A stretch of 45,373 nt of DNA from Piscinibacter caeni. Lineage in GTDB: Bacteria; Pseudomonadota; Gammaproteobacteria; Burkholderiales; Burkholderiaceae_C. The notes beneath the pieces were generated by a model. That model had not been told where the DNA came from, did no database searches, and saw nothing but the letters and a program-made list of their open reading frames with translations. Of the stretch, positions 16,116 through 23,803 are shown piece by piece. How positions within the stretch are numbered: the first letter of the stretch is position 1; each line of letters starts with the position of its first letter. Where the stretch lies: contig KZ836124.1 of assembly GCA_003265685.1 (NCBI GenBank), forward strand, positions 1 through 45,373, in the 5' to 3' direction. A program made the position numbers and the translations under genes.

Positions 16116-17648
16116 ATGGCGCAGACCAACCTGCCTCCGGTGCTCACGCCCCAGCAATGGGAGAAGCAGAAAGGGGTGCAGTTCAAGCCCAGCGGCATCG
16201 GCGATGCGCTGAAGAATCTGCAGCGCGCCAGCGCGGCGGTCGACCGCAGCCTGCTCGAGGTCGACAAGCTCGACGGCGCGGCCGCGCTCAAGCAGCGCCT
16301 GGCGCAGCTCGACGCCGAGATCGCCGGCCGGGTCAAGACCGCCTGCGACCAGGCGCGCAGCGTCGCCGCGCTGGCGAAGAAATGGGAGGGTGAGTACAAG
16401 AAGCTGCCGCAGCTCGGCAAGGAGGCCTCGGCCGCCGCGGCCGAGGTGGCCAAGGCGGCGGCAGGCTTCGGCGACGATCTGCTCGAGGCCTTCCAGGCGG
16501 TGCGCAAGGCGCTGCCGGCGCGCCTGGCCAAGGCCGAGGCGGAGGCCGCGAAGGGGGCGGCGGCCACCGACACGGTCGATGCCAAGGACCTGAAGACCGT
16601 GCGCGACCGTGTGCTCGCCGCGCTGCGCACGGTGAAGGCGGCGCAGCCCGGCGCCAAGCCGATGCAGTTCATGGTGGCGGCCGGGCCCAAGCGTTGCCTG
16701 GCCTACCTGAGTCTGTCGGTCGGCGCCTCGCACAAGACGCTGCTCGGCGAGCTGCTGGCCGGCGAATCGGGCATCAAGTACTACCGCGGCGAATGTGTGT
16801 TCGAGGCCAAGGCCTACACCTTCGTCGGCGACGACATCCCCACCGGCGGCTTCGGCAAGCGCCTGCAGGCCGGCCTGCTCGAGCTGACGCAGCAGCGCTT
16901 CGCGGTGCGCATCCGCAAGTCGAGCGGCGAGGTGGAGGAGGTCGAGGGCGAGGCCGAGGAGGGCGCCGGCGCCGCGCCGCCGGGGGGCGAAGGCGCCAAG
17001 GGCGGCGATGCCGGCGCGGCGTTCCAGCGCCGCTTTGCCGAGGTGGTGGCGCGCGCCAAGGCGGCGATGGCCGCGGCGCCGGCGCGCGCAGGCGAGATCA
17101 AGCTCAAGCTCGGCGAGGCGGCGGGCCTGGCCAACGCCGGCGAGCATGCCAAGGCCGGCCGGCTGCTCGACGAGATCGAGGCCCGGCTCGGCGCCGCAGC
17201 CGGCGCCGCAGCCGGCGCCGGGGCCGGGGCCGGAACCAAGGCCGCCGCCGGCGACGACGAGTTCCAGCGCCGCTGGCGCGCGGCCGTGGCGGCCTACCGC
17301 ACGGCCAGCGACACGGTGGACCAGCAGATCGGCAAGCTGCAGGTCAAGCTGCGCCAGTCCGGCGACGCGGAGCTGGCGCAGATCGCCGACAAGGGCCTGA
17401 ACGGCGTGACGGGCAACTTCAAGGTGCCGCTGCTGGCCGTGCTGCGCGACATCGACGCGGCCGCCGCCGCCGACCGGCCCGGGCACGCGCGCAAGGCGGC
17501 CGAGATCGCGGCCGGCTTCGTCAAGCACCTCGAGAGCGCACCCACCGTCGCGGTGTGCGACACCAACCCGCTGACGCCCGTCAGCATCCGCGCCACGCTC
17601 GGCCCGGCGCTGCGCGAACTCGCGCGCGCCGCCGCGGCGGCGGCCTGA
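16116..17648 (+). CDS. Large Ala-rich helical protein of unknown function (divergent from TIR-STAND)
   Basis: A 510-residue protein I do not recognise. Residues 1 to about 185 are helical and probably coiled coil, rich in Ala, Lys and Glu. A globular-looking segment at about 190-275 contains FMVAAGPKRCLAYLSLSVGASHKTLLGELL, YYRGECVFEAKAYTFVGDDIP and FAVRIRKSSGEVEEVEGE. Two helical units then follow, each opening with FQRRF/FQRRW-x-x-x-V-A, separated by an Ala/Gly hinge (about 360-380). No signal peptide or membrane segment is visible. AGGAG at 16105-16109 supports the start. It is followed 26 bp later by a second coiled-coil gene, so they likely form an operon divergent from the TIR gene. Confidence 0.75.
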   Translation: MAQTNLPPVLTPQQWEKQKGVQFKPSGIGDALKNLQRASAAVDRSLLEVDKLDGAAALKQRLAQLDAEIAGRVKTACDQARSVAALAKKWEGEYKKLPQLGKEASAAAAEVAKAAAGFGDDLLEAFQAVRKALPARLAKAEAEAAKGAAATDTVDAKDLKTVRDRVLAALRTVKAAQPGAKPMQFMVAAGPKRCLAYLSLSVGASHKTLLGELLAGESGIKYYRGECVFEAKAYTFVGDDIPTGGFGKRLQAGLLELTQQRFAVRIRKSSGEVEEVEGEAEEGAGAAPPGGEGAKGGDAGAAFQRRFAEVVARAKAAMAAAPARAGEIKLKLGEAAGLANAGEHAKAGRLLDEIEARLGAAAGAAAGAGAGAGTKAAAGDDEFQRRWRAAVAAYRTASDTVDQQIGKLQVKLRQSGDAELAQIADKGLNGVTGNFKVPLLAVLRDIDAAAAADRPGHARKAAEIAAGFVKHLESAPTVAVCDTNPLTPVSIRATLGPALRELARAAAAAA

Positions 17649-17674
17649 GAACCTGTTCTGACCCGGGAGGCATC

Positions 17675-19354
17675 ATGGGTGACGAATGGAAGGCCGCCTT
17701 CAAGGCCGCGTTCAAGCAGAAGGAGGCCGAGGAGGCCGCCGCCGCCGCCGCGCTGAAGAAGGCGCAGCTCGCCAAGGCCGCGGCCGAGAAGGAGGCCGAG
17801 GACGCGCGCATCGCCGAGGCGAACGCGAAGAACAAGCTCGGCCTGGCGGAGAAGGCGCGCAAGCAAGACGCCGAGAAGATCCGCACGCTCAAGGGCGATC
17901 ACGAGACCGCGCAGCAGGAGCACCTGAAGGCCAAGGGCAAGGTCGCCTCGGAGGCAGCGGCGATCGAGACCGCCAAGGCGCAGGAGAAGACCGCGCGCGA
18001 GGAGAAGGAGGAGATCGCGCGCGCCGAGAAACGCGGCGAGTACAGCCAGACGATCAAGGTCTACAAGCGCCGGCTCGCCGCAGCCAAGCTGCCGAACGCG
18101 CTCGACGAGCATTTCAAGAAGCTCGAGCCGCTGTACCTGGCCGACGACTTCGAGGGCCTGGCCAAGCAGCTCAAGCTGGCCGACGACGCGCTGCTCGCCG
18201 CGGTGGCGGCCAACGAGGCCGCGGACATGCAGGCCGACCGGCTGAAGCGCCTGGAAGCGCTCAAGCGCAAGCCCTTCGACGGCAGCCAGGACGTGCGGGA
18301 GCTCGCCAAGAAGCTGGCTGCGACGGCCAAGCAGGTCGAGGCCAAGCAGCTGGTCGAGGCGCTCACGGTGCTGGAGCGCGACATCACGCCGCAGCTGGCC
18401 GACTGCGAGAAGGAGGCCGACGCCTACGAGACGCTGCAGACCGAGCTGGAGCAGCGTGTCGCGGCGCTCACGGCCAACGAGTTCCGCAAGCAGGCGCAGC
18501 TCGACGAGGTGGCGGCGGCGCGCAAGAAGGCGGCGCATGCCGCGCACACCGGCCGCATCGTCGACGCGAACGCCTTGCTCGGCAGCGCCGACACCGCGCT
18601 CGCCGACGCCGAGGAATGGGCCGACGAGAACGCCAGCCAGGCCCAGACCTACCCCGCGCTGCTCGCCCAGGTCGAGAAGGACGTGAAGGGCTTCCTCGCC
18701 GTGCACAAGGGCTTCCGGCTCGAGTGCGACAACAAGGTCGGCGGCTGGCTGAATTCGGCGGCGCTGAACGCGGGCGCGAAGGCGGGCCAAAGGAACTTCG
18801 AGTCCGCCGTGCAGATGCTCGGCGAGGCCGCCGCGGCGCTGGTCGGGCTGCAGGCCAAGGCCCAGGCGGTGCTGGCCAAGCTGGCCCTGAAGGCGCAGGA
18901 CGAGGCCGAGGCCAAGGCCCAGCAGCAGGCCAAGGCGCAGGCCGCCGCGGCCGCGCAGGCGGCCAAGGTCGCGGCCGAGACCGCGCTCGCGCCCTCCAGC
19001 CTGGCGGCGATCGGCAAGAGCCACATCGACAAGTGGGTCGTGCAGCTCGGCCGGCTGCTGCAGGGTCCGGCGCCGGTGTGCACCCTCAGCGGCGGCACCA
19101 CGACCTTCTGGCTGCCGGGCAACACCACCATCGAGTCGATCTGCGCGGTGCGGCACAACGGCACCGTGGTCGACACCTTCGTCGTGCACTACCACCCGAC
19201 GGCGAAGTTCTCCGACCCGACCGGCTCGCCGATGCACGCCAAGCCGCGGCGCGGCAACGCGACCACGCCGCACCACTACATGCGCGACGACCACTGGCTG
19301 GTGTCCGACGGCCACGTCAAGTCGCATGCCGCGGTGAAGAAGGAGTACCTGTAG
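17675..19354 (+). CDS. Coiled-coil protein with His-rich C-terminal domain, unknown function
   Basis: A 559-residue protein, not recognised. Residues 1 to about 125 are a long Lys/Glu/Ala coiled coil. Residues about 130-460 remain helical, including a segment KRGEYSQTIKVYKRRLAAAKLP. From about 470 the character changes to a compact beta-rich domain with TTTFWLPGNTTIESICAVRHNG, FVVHYHPTAKFSDP, MHAKPRRGNATTPHHYMRDDHW and DGHVKSHAAVKKEYL, unusually dense in His and Asp. This could be a metal-dependent catalytic or binding domain (inference). GGGAGG at 17665-17670 gives a firm start. A TAG stop at 19352-19354 falls at the edge of a 7-bp inverted repeat (AGCCGGC/GCCGGCT) that may end transcription. 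Confidence 0.75.
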   Translation: MGDEWKAAFKAAFKQKEAEEAAAAAALKKAQLAKAAAEKEAEDARIAEANAKNKLGLAEKARKQDAEKIRTLKGDHETAQQEHLKAKGKVASEAAAIETAKAQEKTAREEKEEIARAEKRGEYSQTIKVYKRRLAAAKLPNALDEHFKKLEPLYLADDFEGLAKQLKLADDALLAAVAANEAADMQADRLKRLEALKRKPFDGSQDVRELAKKLAATAKQVEAKQLVEALTVLERDITPQLADCEKEADAYETLQTELEQRVAALTANEFRKQAQLDEVAAARKKAAHAAHTGRIVDANALLGSADTALADAEEWADENASQAQTYPALLAQVEKDVKGFLAVHKGFRLECDNKVGGWLNSAALNAGAKAGQRNFESAVQMLGEAAAALVGLQAKAQAVLAKLALKAQDEAEAKAQQQAKAQAAAAAQAAKVAAETALAPSSLAAIGKSHIDKWVVQLGRLLQGPAPVCTLSGGTTTFWLPGNTTIESICAVRHNGTVVDTFVVHYHPTAKFSDPTGSPMHAKPRRGNATTPHHYMRDDHWLVSDGHVKSHAAVKKEYL

Positions 19355-19402
19355 CCGGCCGCCGATAGACTGCCGGCTCCCGCCACCCTTGCTGCCGCTG
19401 CC

Positions 19403-19807
19403 GTGCGTCACGCCACGCTCCTGACCCTCCTGCTCCTGGCCGCCTGCGCGACGCCGCCCGTGCAGGAGGTGGCCGGCACCTGGGTGATCGCGCAGGCGCG
19501 CTCCGAGCCGCTGCTCGACAAGCGCCTCGCCCGGCTGGTGTTCGAGGCGGGCGGCCGGCTGTCGGGCCACACCGGCTGCAACACGCTGAACGCCGCCTAC
19601 ACGCTGGAGGGCGAGCGGCTGACGATCGGCCCGGTGGCCACCACGCGGCGCCTCTGCCCCGAGCTGCAGCGCGAGCAGGAGGACCGGGTGCTGACCGCAC
19701 TCGAACTCGCCGCCACCGCGCGCGTGCGGCCCGACGGCATCCTCGAACTGCGCGATGCCGAGGGCCGCGGCGTGCTGCGCGCCGTGCGTCCCGAGGCCGC
19801 ACCCTGA
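19403..19807 (+). CDS. META-domain lipoprotein (HslJ-like)
   Basis: A 134-residue protein starting at GTG. It has a lipoprotein signal, RHATLLTLLLLAAC, with the lipobox Cys at residue 15, so it should be anchored in an envelope membrane. The mature part is a META domain: VAGTWVIAQARSE, then GGRLSGHTGCNTLNAAYTLEG and LTIGPVATTRRLCPELQ, where GCN and TxxxCP are the family marks. HslJ/META proteins are linked to heat or antibiotic stress, with no firm biochemical role. The GTG follows a TAGACT box at 19366. It sits between the coiled-coil gene and the caspase-like gene, but a promoter after it suggests it is not part of their unit. Confidence 0.82.
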   Translation: MRHATLLTLLLLAACATPPVQEVAGTWVIAQARSEPLLDKRLARLVFEAGGRLSGHTGCNTLNAAYTLEGERLTIGPVATTRRLCPELQREQEDRVLTALELAATARVRPDGILELRDAEGRGVLRAVRPEAAP

Positions 19808-19855
19808 GAGTCTGAGCCTGGTCAACGGCCGCGTGCCGCGAGGGCTCCTAGGGGA

Positions 19856-19883
19856 TTGTTTCGCCCCGTGCGCGGCCTATAAG
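19856..19883 (+). promoter_or_regulatory. Sigma-70-type promoter ahead of the caspase-like gene
   Basis: TTGTTT (19856-19861), a 16-bp spacer, then TATAAG (19878-19883), which matches TATAAT at five of six bases. It stands in the 218-bp gap between the META gene and the gene at 20026 and would give a leader of about 135 nt. The gap holds no other gene I can support. Confidence 0.5.
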
Positions 19884-20025
19884 TGATTCATCGACGCCTT
19901 CGGCCCGCGGCGCCGTCCATCCTCAGGGCCCGTTCCGTTTGCCCCGGCAATCGGCGGTGATGCGCATCGCCGCCGCGCGTGCCGGCGGGCGCTCGGCATC
20001 TCCATCAACGCGGAAGGAACAGACC

Positions 20026-20700
20026 ATGGCACGCACGATCGGCTCGTGGTGGATCAGGGACACCATCGACGGGCGCCGGCTCGAGGCCCAGGGGTTCGCC
20101 TCGCTGCTCAACACGCTTCCCGGCTACACCTGGACCGAGGACCACGGCGACGCCGGCGTCGTCGAGAAGGACTTCGTCGAGACCGCCAGCTACACCGAGA
20201 AGATCGACCAGGTCGACGCGGTGCAGATGTCCTCGCACGGCAACCCGGACGCCTTCAGCGTGTGGAACGGTTCGGTCTCGACCTCCGACACGATCCGCTT
20301 CGGCAAGGGCGATCTCGAGATCTTCGCCACGCACGCCTGCCACCTGCTCGAGAACTCGGCCGCCCACCCGGTCGGGCGCTGGTGCGGGGCGTTCGACCGC
20401 CTGCACTACATGTGCGGCTTCCACAACAGCTCGTACAGCGGCGGCGGCCAGAACGCGCGCGGCACCTACTTCGCGATGTATGCGGCCTGGCTGCATGCGG
20501 TGGTCCCGTTCATGCCGCAGTACACGGTGCGCGATGCCTGGCGCATGGCCAATGTCGCGGTAGAGGGGTCCGACGTCGAGTGGGCCTACCTGCGCTGCAC
20601 CGGCACCGGCGCCGACACCTACAACGAACTGCTCACGCCCGGCGAGCCGGCCGATCCGACGACCAACCGGTCGTTCTGGACGGCGCACGGCTCCTGCTGA
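20026..20700 (+). CDS. Caspase-like (clan CD) putative cysteine peptidase, DUF6345-like
   Basis: A 224-residue protein. VDAVQMSSHGNPDAF places His71-Gly72 after a hydrophobic strand, and LEIFATHACHLLEN places Cys105 after another. That spacing and the strand-HG, strand-x-A-C order are the mark of clan CD peptidases (caspases, gingipains). Sequence near the His and Cys recalls the DUF6345 family, from memory. No signal peptide is visible, so it should be cytosolic. GGAAGGAA at 20012-20019 fixes the ATG. The next gene begins 12 bp later and probably encodes its partner or substrate. An inactive or non-peptidase member cannot be excluded; the catalytic role is inferred from two residues and their setting. 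Confidence 0.65.
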   Translation: MARTIGSWWIRDTIDGRRLEAQGFASLLNTLPGYTWTEDHGDAGVVEKDFVETASYTEKIDQVDAVQMSSHGNPDAFSVWNGSVSTSDTIRFGKGDLEIFATHACHLLENSAAHPVGRWCGAFDRLHYMCGFHNSSYSGGGQNARGTYFAMYAAWLHAVVPFMPQYTVRDAWRMANVAVEGSDVEWAYLRCTGTGADTYNELLTPGEPADPTTNRSFWTAHGSC

Positions 20701-20712
20701 AAGGGGAACGGC

Positions 20713-21684
20713 ATGACCATCAAGCTCAACAATCTCGAGATCAAGGCCCGGCTGCCGGCGCTGCCGGCCGCACTGCCGGTGTTCGCGCTCGACGCACCGA
20801 CCTTCGAGGAGCGCCGCGCGTCGATCGGGCGACTGGCCGAGCAGCTGAAGCTCGGCACGCTGCGCCAGGTCGACCTCGACCATGGCAGCGTGCTGGCCAG
20901 CTCGCACGGCGACATCACCTGCTTCCACGCCAGCGGCGCAGTGTGGGCGCGCGACGCGACGGCCACCAAGGGCGCCGTCAACGAGCTGCGCAAGTGGGAA
21001 GGCCAGGTCGAGACGACCGGCACCGACGGCCAGCGCGTGGGGCTGAACGCCGACGCCTCGAGGAAGCTGCTGGCGCAGGCGCGCGAGCTGCTGCAGCCGC
21101 TCGGCCTGCTCGGCAAGGAGGTGGCCTCGGAGTCGGTGCAGCTCGACCAGGTGGCGCAACTGGACGCGAAGGGCAAGGAACTCGCCCATGGCGCCGGGCA
21201 GGCGACGGTCAAGTTCCAGTACGCGGTGGGTGGCGTGCCGGTGCGTGGGGCCGGCGCCAAGACGCTCGCGTTCGCGGAGCCCGATGCGGCGCAGGCGCGC
21301 ATCGCCGGTGTGTTCCACGCCTGGCGGCTGCCGGGCAAGGGCACCGAGATCAAGCTGCCCGTGCTCGAGGAGGCGCTCGGCGTCGGGCTGCTGACCGACC
21401 CCGAGCTCGACCGCTATTCCGCCGCCGGCCACAAGATCCTGATCACGCGGCTGGAGTTCGTGTACCTCGCCCTGCCGGCGTTCGTGCGGCAGAGCCACCT
21501 GTTCCCGGCGTTCCAGATCGAGGGCGTGGTGTCCGAGGGCAAGCTGGGCATCAGCTTCCACTTCGGGCGCTACCACCATGTGCTGCCGCCGAAGGTGTAT
21601 GCCGCGGCGAAGCTGTACGGACCGTACCTGAGCACCAACCCGGACGGCATCAAGGCGGCCGGCACGAGGAATCTGGCGGGCTGA
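20713..21684 (+). CDS. Conserved-looking protein of unknown function, partner of caspase-like gene
   Basis: A 323-residue protein I cannot assign. It is probably cytosolic, with no signal peptide or membrane segment. Residues about 50-80 hold LDHGSVLASSHGDITCFHASGAVWARD, a beta-rich patch, then a helical region (about 90-140). The C-terminal half is mixed alpha/beta with ILITRLEFVYLALPAF, FPAFQIEGVVSEGKLGISFHFGRYHHVLPP and KLYGPYLSTNPDG. AAAGGGG before the ATG is a good ribosome site. Only 12 bp separate it from the caspase-like gene, so joint expression is near certain. It could be the substrate, inhibitor or targeting subunit of the putative peptidase; this is inference. Confidence 0.7.
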   Translation: MTIKLNNLEIKARLPALPAALPVFALDAPTFEERRASIGRLAEQLKLGTLRQVDLDHGSVLASSHGDITCFHASGAVWARDATATKGAVNELRKWEGQVETTGTDGQRVGLNADASRKLLAQARELLQPLGLLGKEVASESVQLDQVAQLDAKGKELAHGAGQATVKFQYAVGGVPVRGAGAKTLAFAEPDAAQARIAGVFHAWRLPGKGTEIKLPVLEEALGVGLLTDPELDRYSAAGHKILITRLEFVYLALPAFVRQSHLFPAFQIEGVVSEGKLGISFHFGRYHHVLPPKVYAAAKLYGPYLSTNPDGIKAAGTRNLAG

Positions 21685-21741
21685 GCCAGCGGTCACGAGG
21701 AGCCGCCCCGCCGGCCTGGGTAGACTGCGGCCTCCTCGTGT

Positions 21742-22827
21742 GTGGAACAGGCCGACGTGCTGCGTGATCTTCCCCTGCCGACGATGCGTGACGCAGCGCG
21801 CCTGGCCGACCTGCGCGCGCGCCTGCGCGCGCTCGACGCCAAGCCGCTGCACGAGGAGCGCGTGCTGCGCCAGTGGCTGCAGGCGCGCCCGCAGGACGCC
21901 GGGCGGCGCCGGCCGGAGCACTTCCTGCCGCTCGCGCTGCGCGAGAGCCTGCCCGCGCTGGTGGACGGGCTGGCCGGCCTGGCGCGGCTGCACTCGCGCC
22001 ACCCGGCGGCCGACGGCTCGGAGCGCCTGCTCGTCGCATTGGCCGACGGCCAGACGGTGGAGAGCGTGCTGCTGCCGCGCGGCGGGCTGTGCGTCTCCAC
22101 GCAGGTGGGCTGTGCGGTCGCCTGCGGCTTCTGCATGACCGGGCGCGAGGGCCTGACGCGCCAGCTCGGCAGCGCCGAGATCGCCGCGCAGCTCGCGCTG
22201 GCGCGCACGCTGCGGCCGGTGAAGAAGGTCGTGTTCATGGGCATGGGCGAGCCGGCGCACAACCTCGACAACGTGCTCGAGGCGATCGATGCGCTCGGCA
22301 CCGCCGGCGGCATCGGCCACAAGGACCTGGTGTTCTCGACCGTCGGCGACCGGCGCGTGTTCGAGCGCCTGCCGCAGGGCCGCGTCAAGCCGGCGCTGGC
22401 GCTCTCGCTGCATTCGCTGGACGCACGCCGGCGCGCCGAGCTGCTGCCCCGGGCGCCGGCCTTCGACCCGATCGAGCTGCTCGAGCAGGGCCTCGCCTAC
22501 GCGCGCGCCACCGGCTACCCGCTGCAGGTGCAGTGGACGCTGCTCGAGGGCGTGAACGACGGCGAGGACGAGCTGCAGGCGCTCGAGGCACGGCTCGCGC
22601 GGCGCTACGCGATCCTGAACATGATCCCGTGGAACCGCGTCGAGCCGCTGCCGTACCGGCGCCCGAGCGAGGAGCGCGTCACCGCGATCTTCCGGCGCCT
22701 GAACCAGCGCGGCGTGCTGACGCGCATGCGCCAGTCAGCCGGGCAGGACGTGGAGGCGGGCTGCGGGCAGCTGCGCTCGCGGTCGCGCGACGGCGTGGTG
22801 GCGGTGCAGCGGTTCGCCCCGCAATGA
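21742..22827 (+). CDS. RlmN-family radical SAM RNA methyltransferase (paralog type)
   Basis: A 361-residue protein of the RlmN/Cfr family. It has CVSTQVGCAVACGFCMTGREGL with the CxxxCxxC cluster, VVFMGMGEPAHNLDNV, ALALSLHSLDARRRAELLP, ILNMIPWNRVE and, near the C terminus, VEAGCGQLRSR with the methyl-carrying Cys. Classical RlmN methylates A2503 of 23S rRNA and A37 of some tRNAs by a radical mechanism. This copy is divergent: the loop after the cluster differs and the C-terminal tail is short, so it may be a second, paralogous enzyme. Start GTG 21742 is preceded by TAGACT at 21721; an ATG at 21784 is an alternative start. Confidence 0.85.
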   Translation: MEQADVLRDLPLPTMRDAARLADLRARLRALDAKPLHEERVLRQWLQARPQDAGRRRPEHFLPLALRESLPALVDGLAGLARLHSRHPAADGSERLLVALADGQTVESVLLPRGGLCVSTQVGCAVACGFCMTGREGLTRQLGSAEIAAQLALARTLRPVKKVVFMGMGEPAHNLDNVLEAIDALGTAGGIGHKDLVFSTVGDRRVFERLPQGRVKPALALSLHSLDARRRAELLPRAPAFDPIELLEQGLAYARATGYPLQVQWTLLEGVNDGEDELQALEARLARRYAILNMIPWNRVEPLPYRRPSEERVTAIFRRLNQRGVLTRMRQSAGQDVEAGCGQLRSRSRDGVVAVQRFAPQ

Positions 22828-22873
22828 GCTGCGGGGGCGATGCGGCGCCGCTGCGCGCCTGGCTGCCCGTCGA

Positions 22874-23248
22874 TCAGGCTGCCCAAGGGGGAACGAAGGG
22901 TGCGTCCTGGTCCAGCACCACGCGGCCGCCGACCGGGAACACGGCGATCGCCTCGAAGTCGTCCGGTCCGGGATTGGAGAGCGACAGGAGGGCGCCCGCC
23001 GGCACCACCAGCGCGCTGCCCCCCTCCAGCGCGTGAACAGTGCCGTCGATGGTCGCCAGCGCGCGGCCGCGCAGCGCGACGAACGTCTCCTCGCGGGTGA
23101 TGCGGTGCGGCCGGCCCGGCGTGCCAGGCGCGACGACGACCTGCCAGACGGCGTTCTCCGCGGCGCCCCGGCTGGGCGAGGACAGAGTGGTGAAGGATGC
23201 GCCGGGCAGCTCGAACCTCGGCGCGCTCTCGCGCGGCATCAGGGGCAT
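22874..23248 (-). CDS. Cupin-domain protein
   Basis: A 124-residue small cupin. The first motif is seen as GRPHRITREETFVALRGRALATIDG, with His and Glu as possible metal ligands, and the second as GGSALVVPAGALLSLSNPG, where the usual metal His is absent. It may therefore bind a ligand without a classic three-His metal site. It is divergent from a MarR regulator across 48 bp of AT-rich DNA, which suggests that MarR controls both. The function is unknown; many such proteins are isomerases, dioxygenases or sensors. Confidence 0.85.
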   Translation of the reverse strand: MPLMPRESAPRFELPGASFTTLSSPSRGAAENAVWQVVVAPGTPGRPHRITREETFVALRGRALATIDGTVHALEGGSALVVPAGALLSLSNPGPDDFEAIAVFPVGGRVVLDQDAPFVPPWAA

Positions 23249-23265
23249 GGTGTTTCTCCGATATC

Positions 23266-23285
23266 ATTAACGCAAGTTTATTAAC
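23266..23285. promoter_or_regulatory. Probable MarR operator between cupin and marR-type genes
   Basis: ATTAAC occurs at 23266-23271 and again at 23280-23285, inside a short AT-rich stretch in otherwise GC-rich DNA. The two TTAA cores flank a CGCAAGTTTA centre. The site lies in the 48-bp divergent gap, where a MarR dimer would block both promoters. Assignment is by position and composition only. Confidence 0.4.
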
Positions 23286-23296
23286 CACAGCTAATC

Positions 23297-23758
23297 ATGT
23301 CAAGCCGTCCGGCCCACGATTTCGGGGTGCTGCTGAACCTGGCGTTCGCCGCCTTCCGACAGGCCCTGGACGCCGACCTGGCCGCCGCCGGCTACGACGA
23401 CATCGGCACCTCGTTCGGCTACGTGTTCCGGCGGCTGGCCGACGGGCCGTGCAGCCTGAGCGAGCTGGCCCAGGAGCTGGCGATGACGCCGCCCGGCGCG
23501 CTGAAGGTGGTCGACGACATGGTTGCCAAGGGCTACGTGCAGCGCAGCGTCGACACGGCCGACCGGCGCGTCAAGCGGCTGCACCTGACCGAGCGTGGCC
23601 AGGCCGCGCTGAAGCGGGCGCACCAGTTCCACCAGCGCTACGAGCAGCAGTTGGCGCGGCGCCTGGGCGCGGAGCCCGCGGCCGCGGCGCGGGCCGTGCT
23701 GGAGGCGATGGTGTCCGGTGAGGACGGCGCACGGGTCCGTCGGCCGCGGCCGGTCTGA
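23297..23758 (+). CDS. MarR-family transcriptional regulator
   Basis: A 153-residue winged-helix regulator. GPCSLSELAQELAMTPPGALKVVDDMVAKGYVQRSVDTADRRVKRLHLTERGQAAL spans the helix-turn-helix and the wing, with the D-x-R-x-K/R-x-x-x-L-T-x-x-G signature of MarR. The ends should form the dimer helices. It probably represses itself and the divergent cupin gene and is released by a small molecule. It ends convergently with the fcl-like gene, with a hairpin between them. Confidence 0.9.
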   Translation: MSSRPAHDFGVLLNLAFAAFRQALDADLAAAGYDDIGTSFGYVFRRLADGPCSLSELAQELAMTPPGALKVVDDMVAKGYVQRSVDTADRRVKRLHLTERGQAALKRAHQFHQRYEQQLARRLGAEPAAAARAVLEAMVSGEDGARVRRPRPV

Positions 23759-23773
23759 CGGTCCTCACGACTT

Positions 23774-23794
23774 GGGTGGCACGCGAGGCCACCC
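23774..23794. terminator. Hairpin between convergent genes
   Basis: GGGTGGC (23774-23780) and GCCACCC (23788-23794) form a perfect 7-bp stem with a 7-nt loop, between the end of the MarR gene and the end of the fcl-like gene. The GC-rich stem could serve both strands. It has no T-tract, so intrinsic termination is uncertain. Confidence 0.4.
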
Positions 23795-23803
23795 GTACGC
23801 GTC

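Noticed and set aside
16026-17528. Upstream extension of the TIR-STAND frame by about 500 codons.
   Set aside because: The extension runs antisense to the 510-residue protein gene, has no domain, and the TIR domain begins at Met 16025.
19361-19368. GCCGATAG before the META lipoprotein gene as a sigma-28 -10 box.
   Set aside because: No TCAAG or TAAAG lies 14-15 nt upstream; the region reads GGAGT there.
17294-19825. An open frame of over 800 codons on the minus strand, antisense to the coiled-coil gene.
   Set aside because: Its product is a Leu/Gly/Arg/His-rich low-complexity string with no domain, as expected when the complement of a GC-rich gene lacks stops. The plus-strand gene has a ribosome site and sensible composition.
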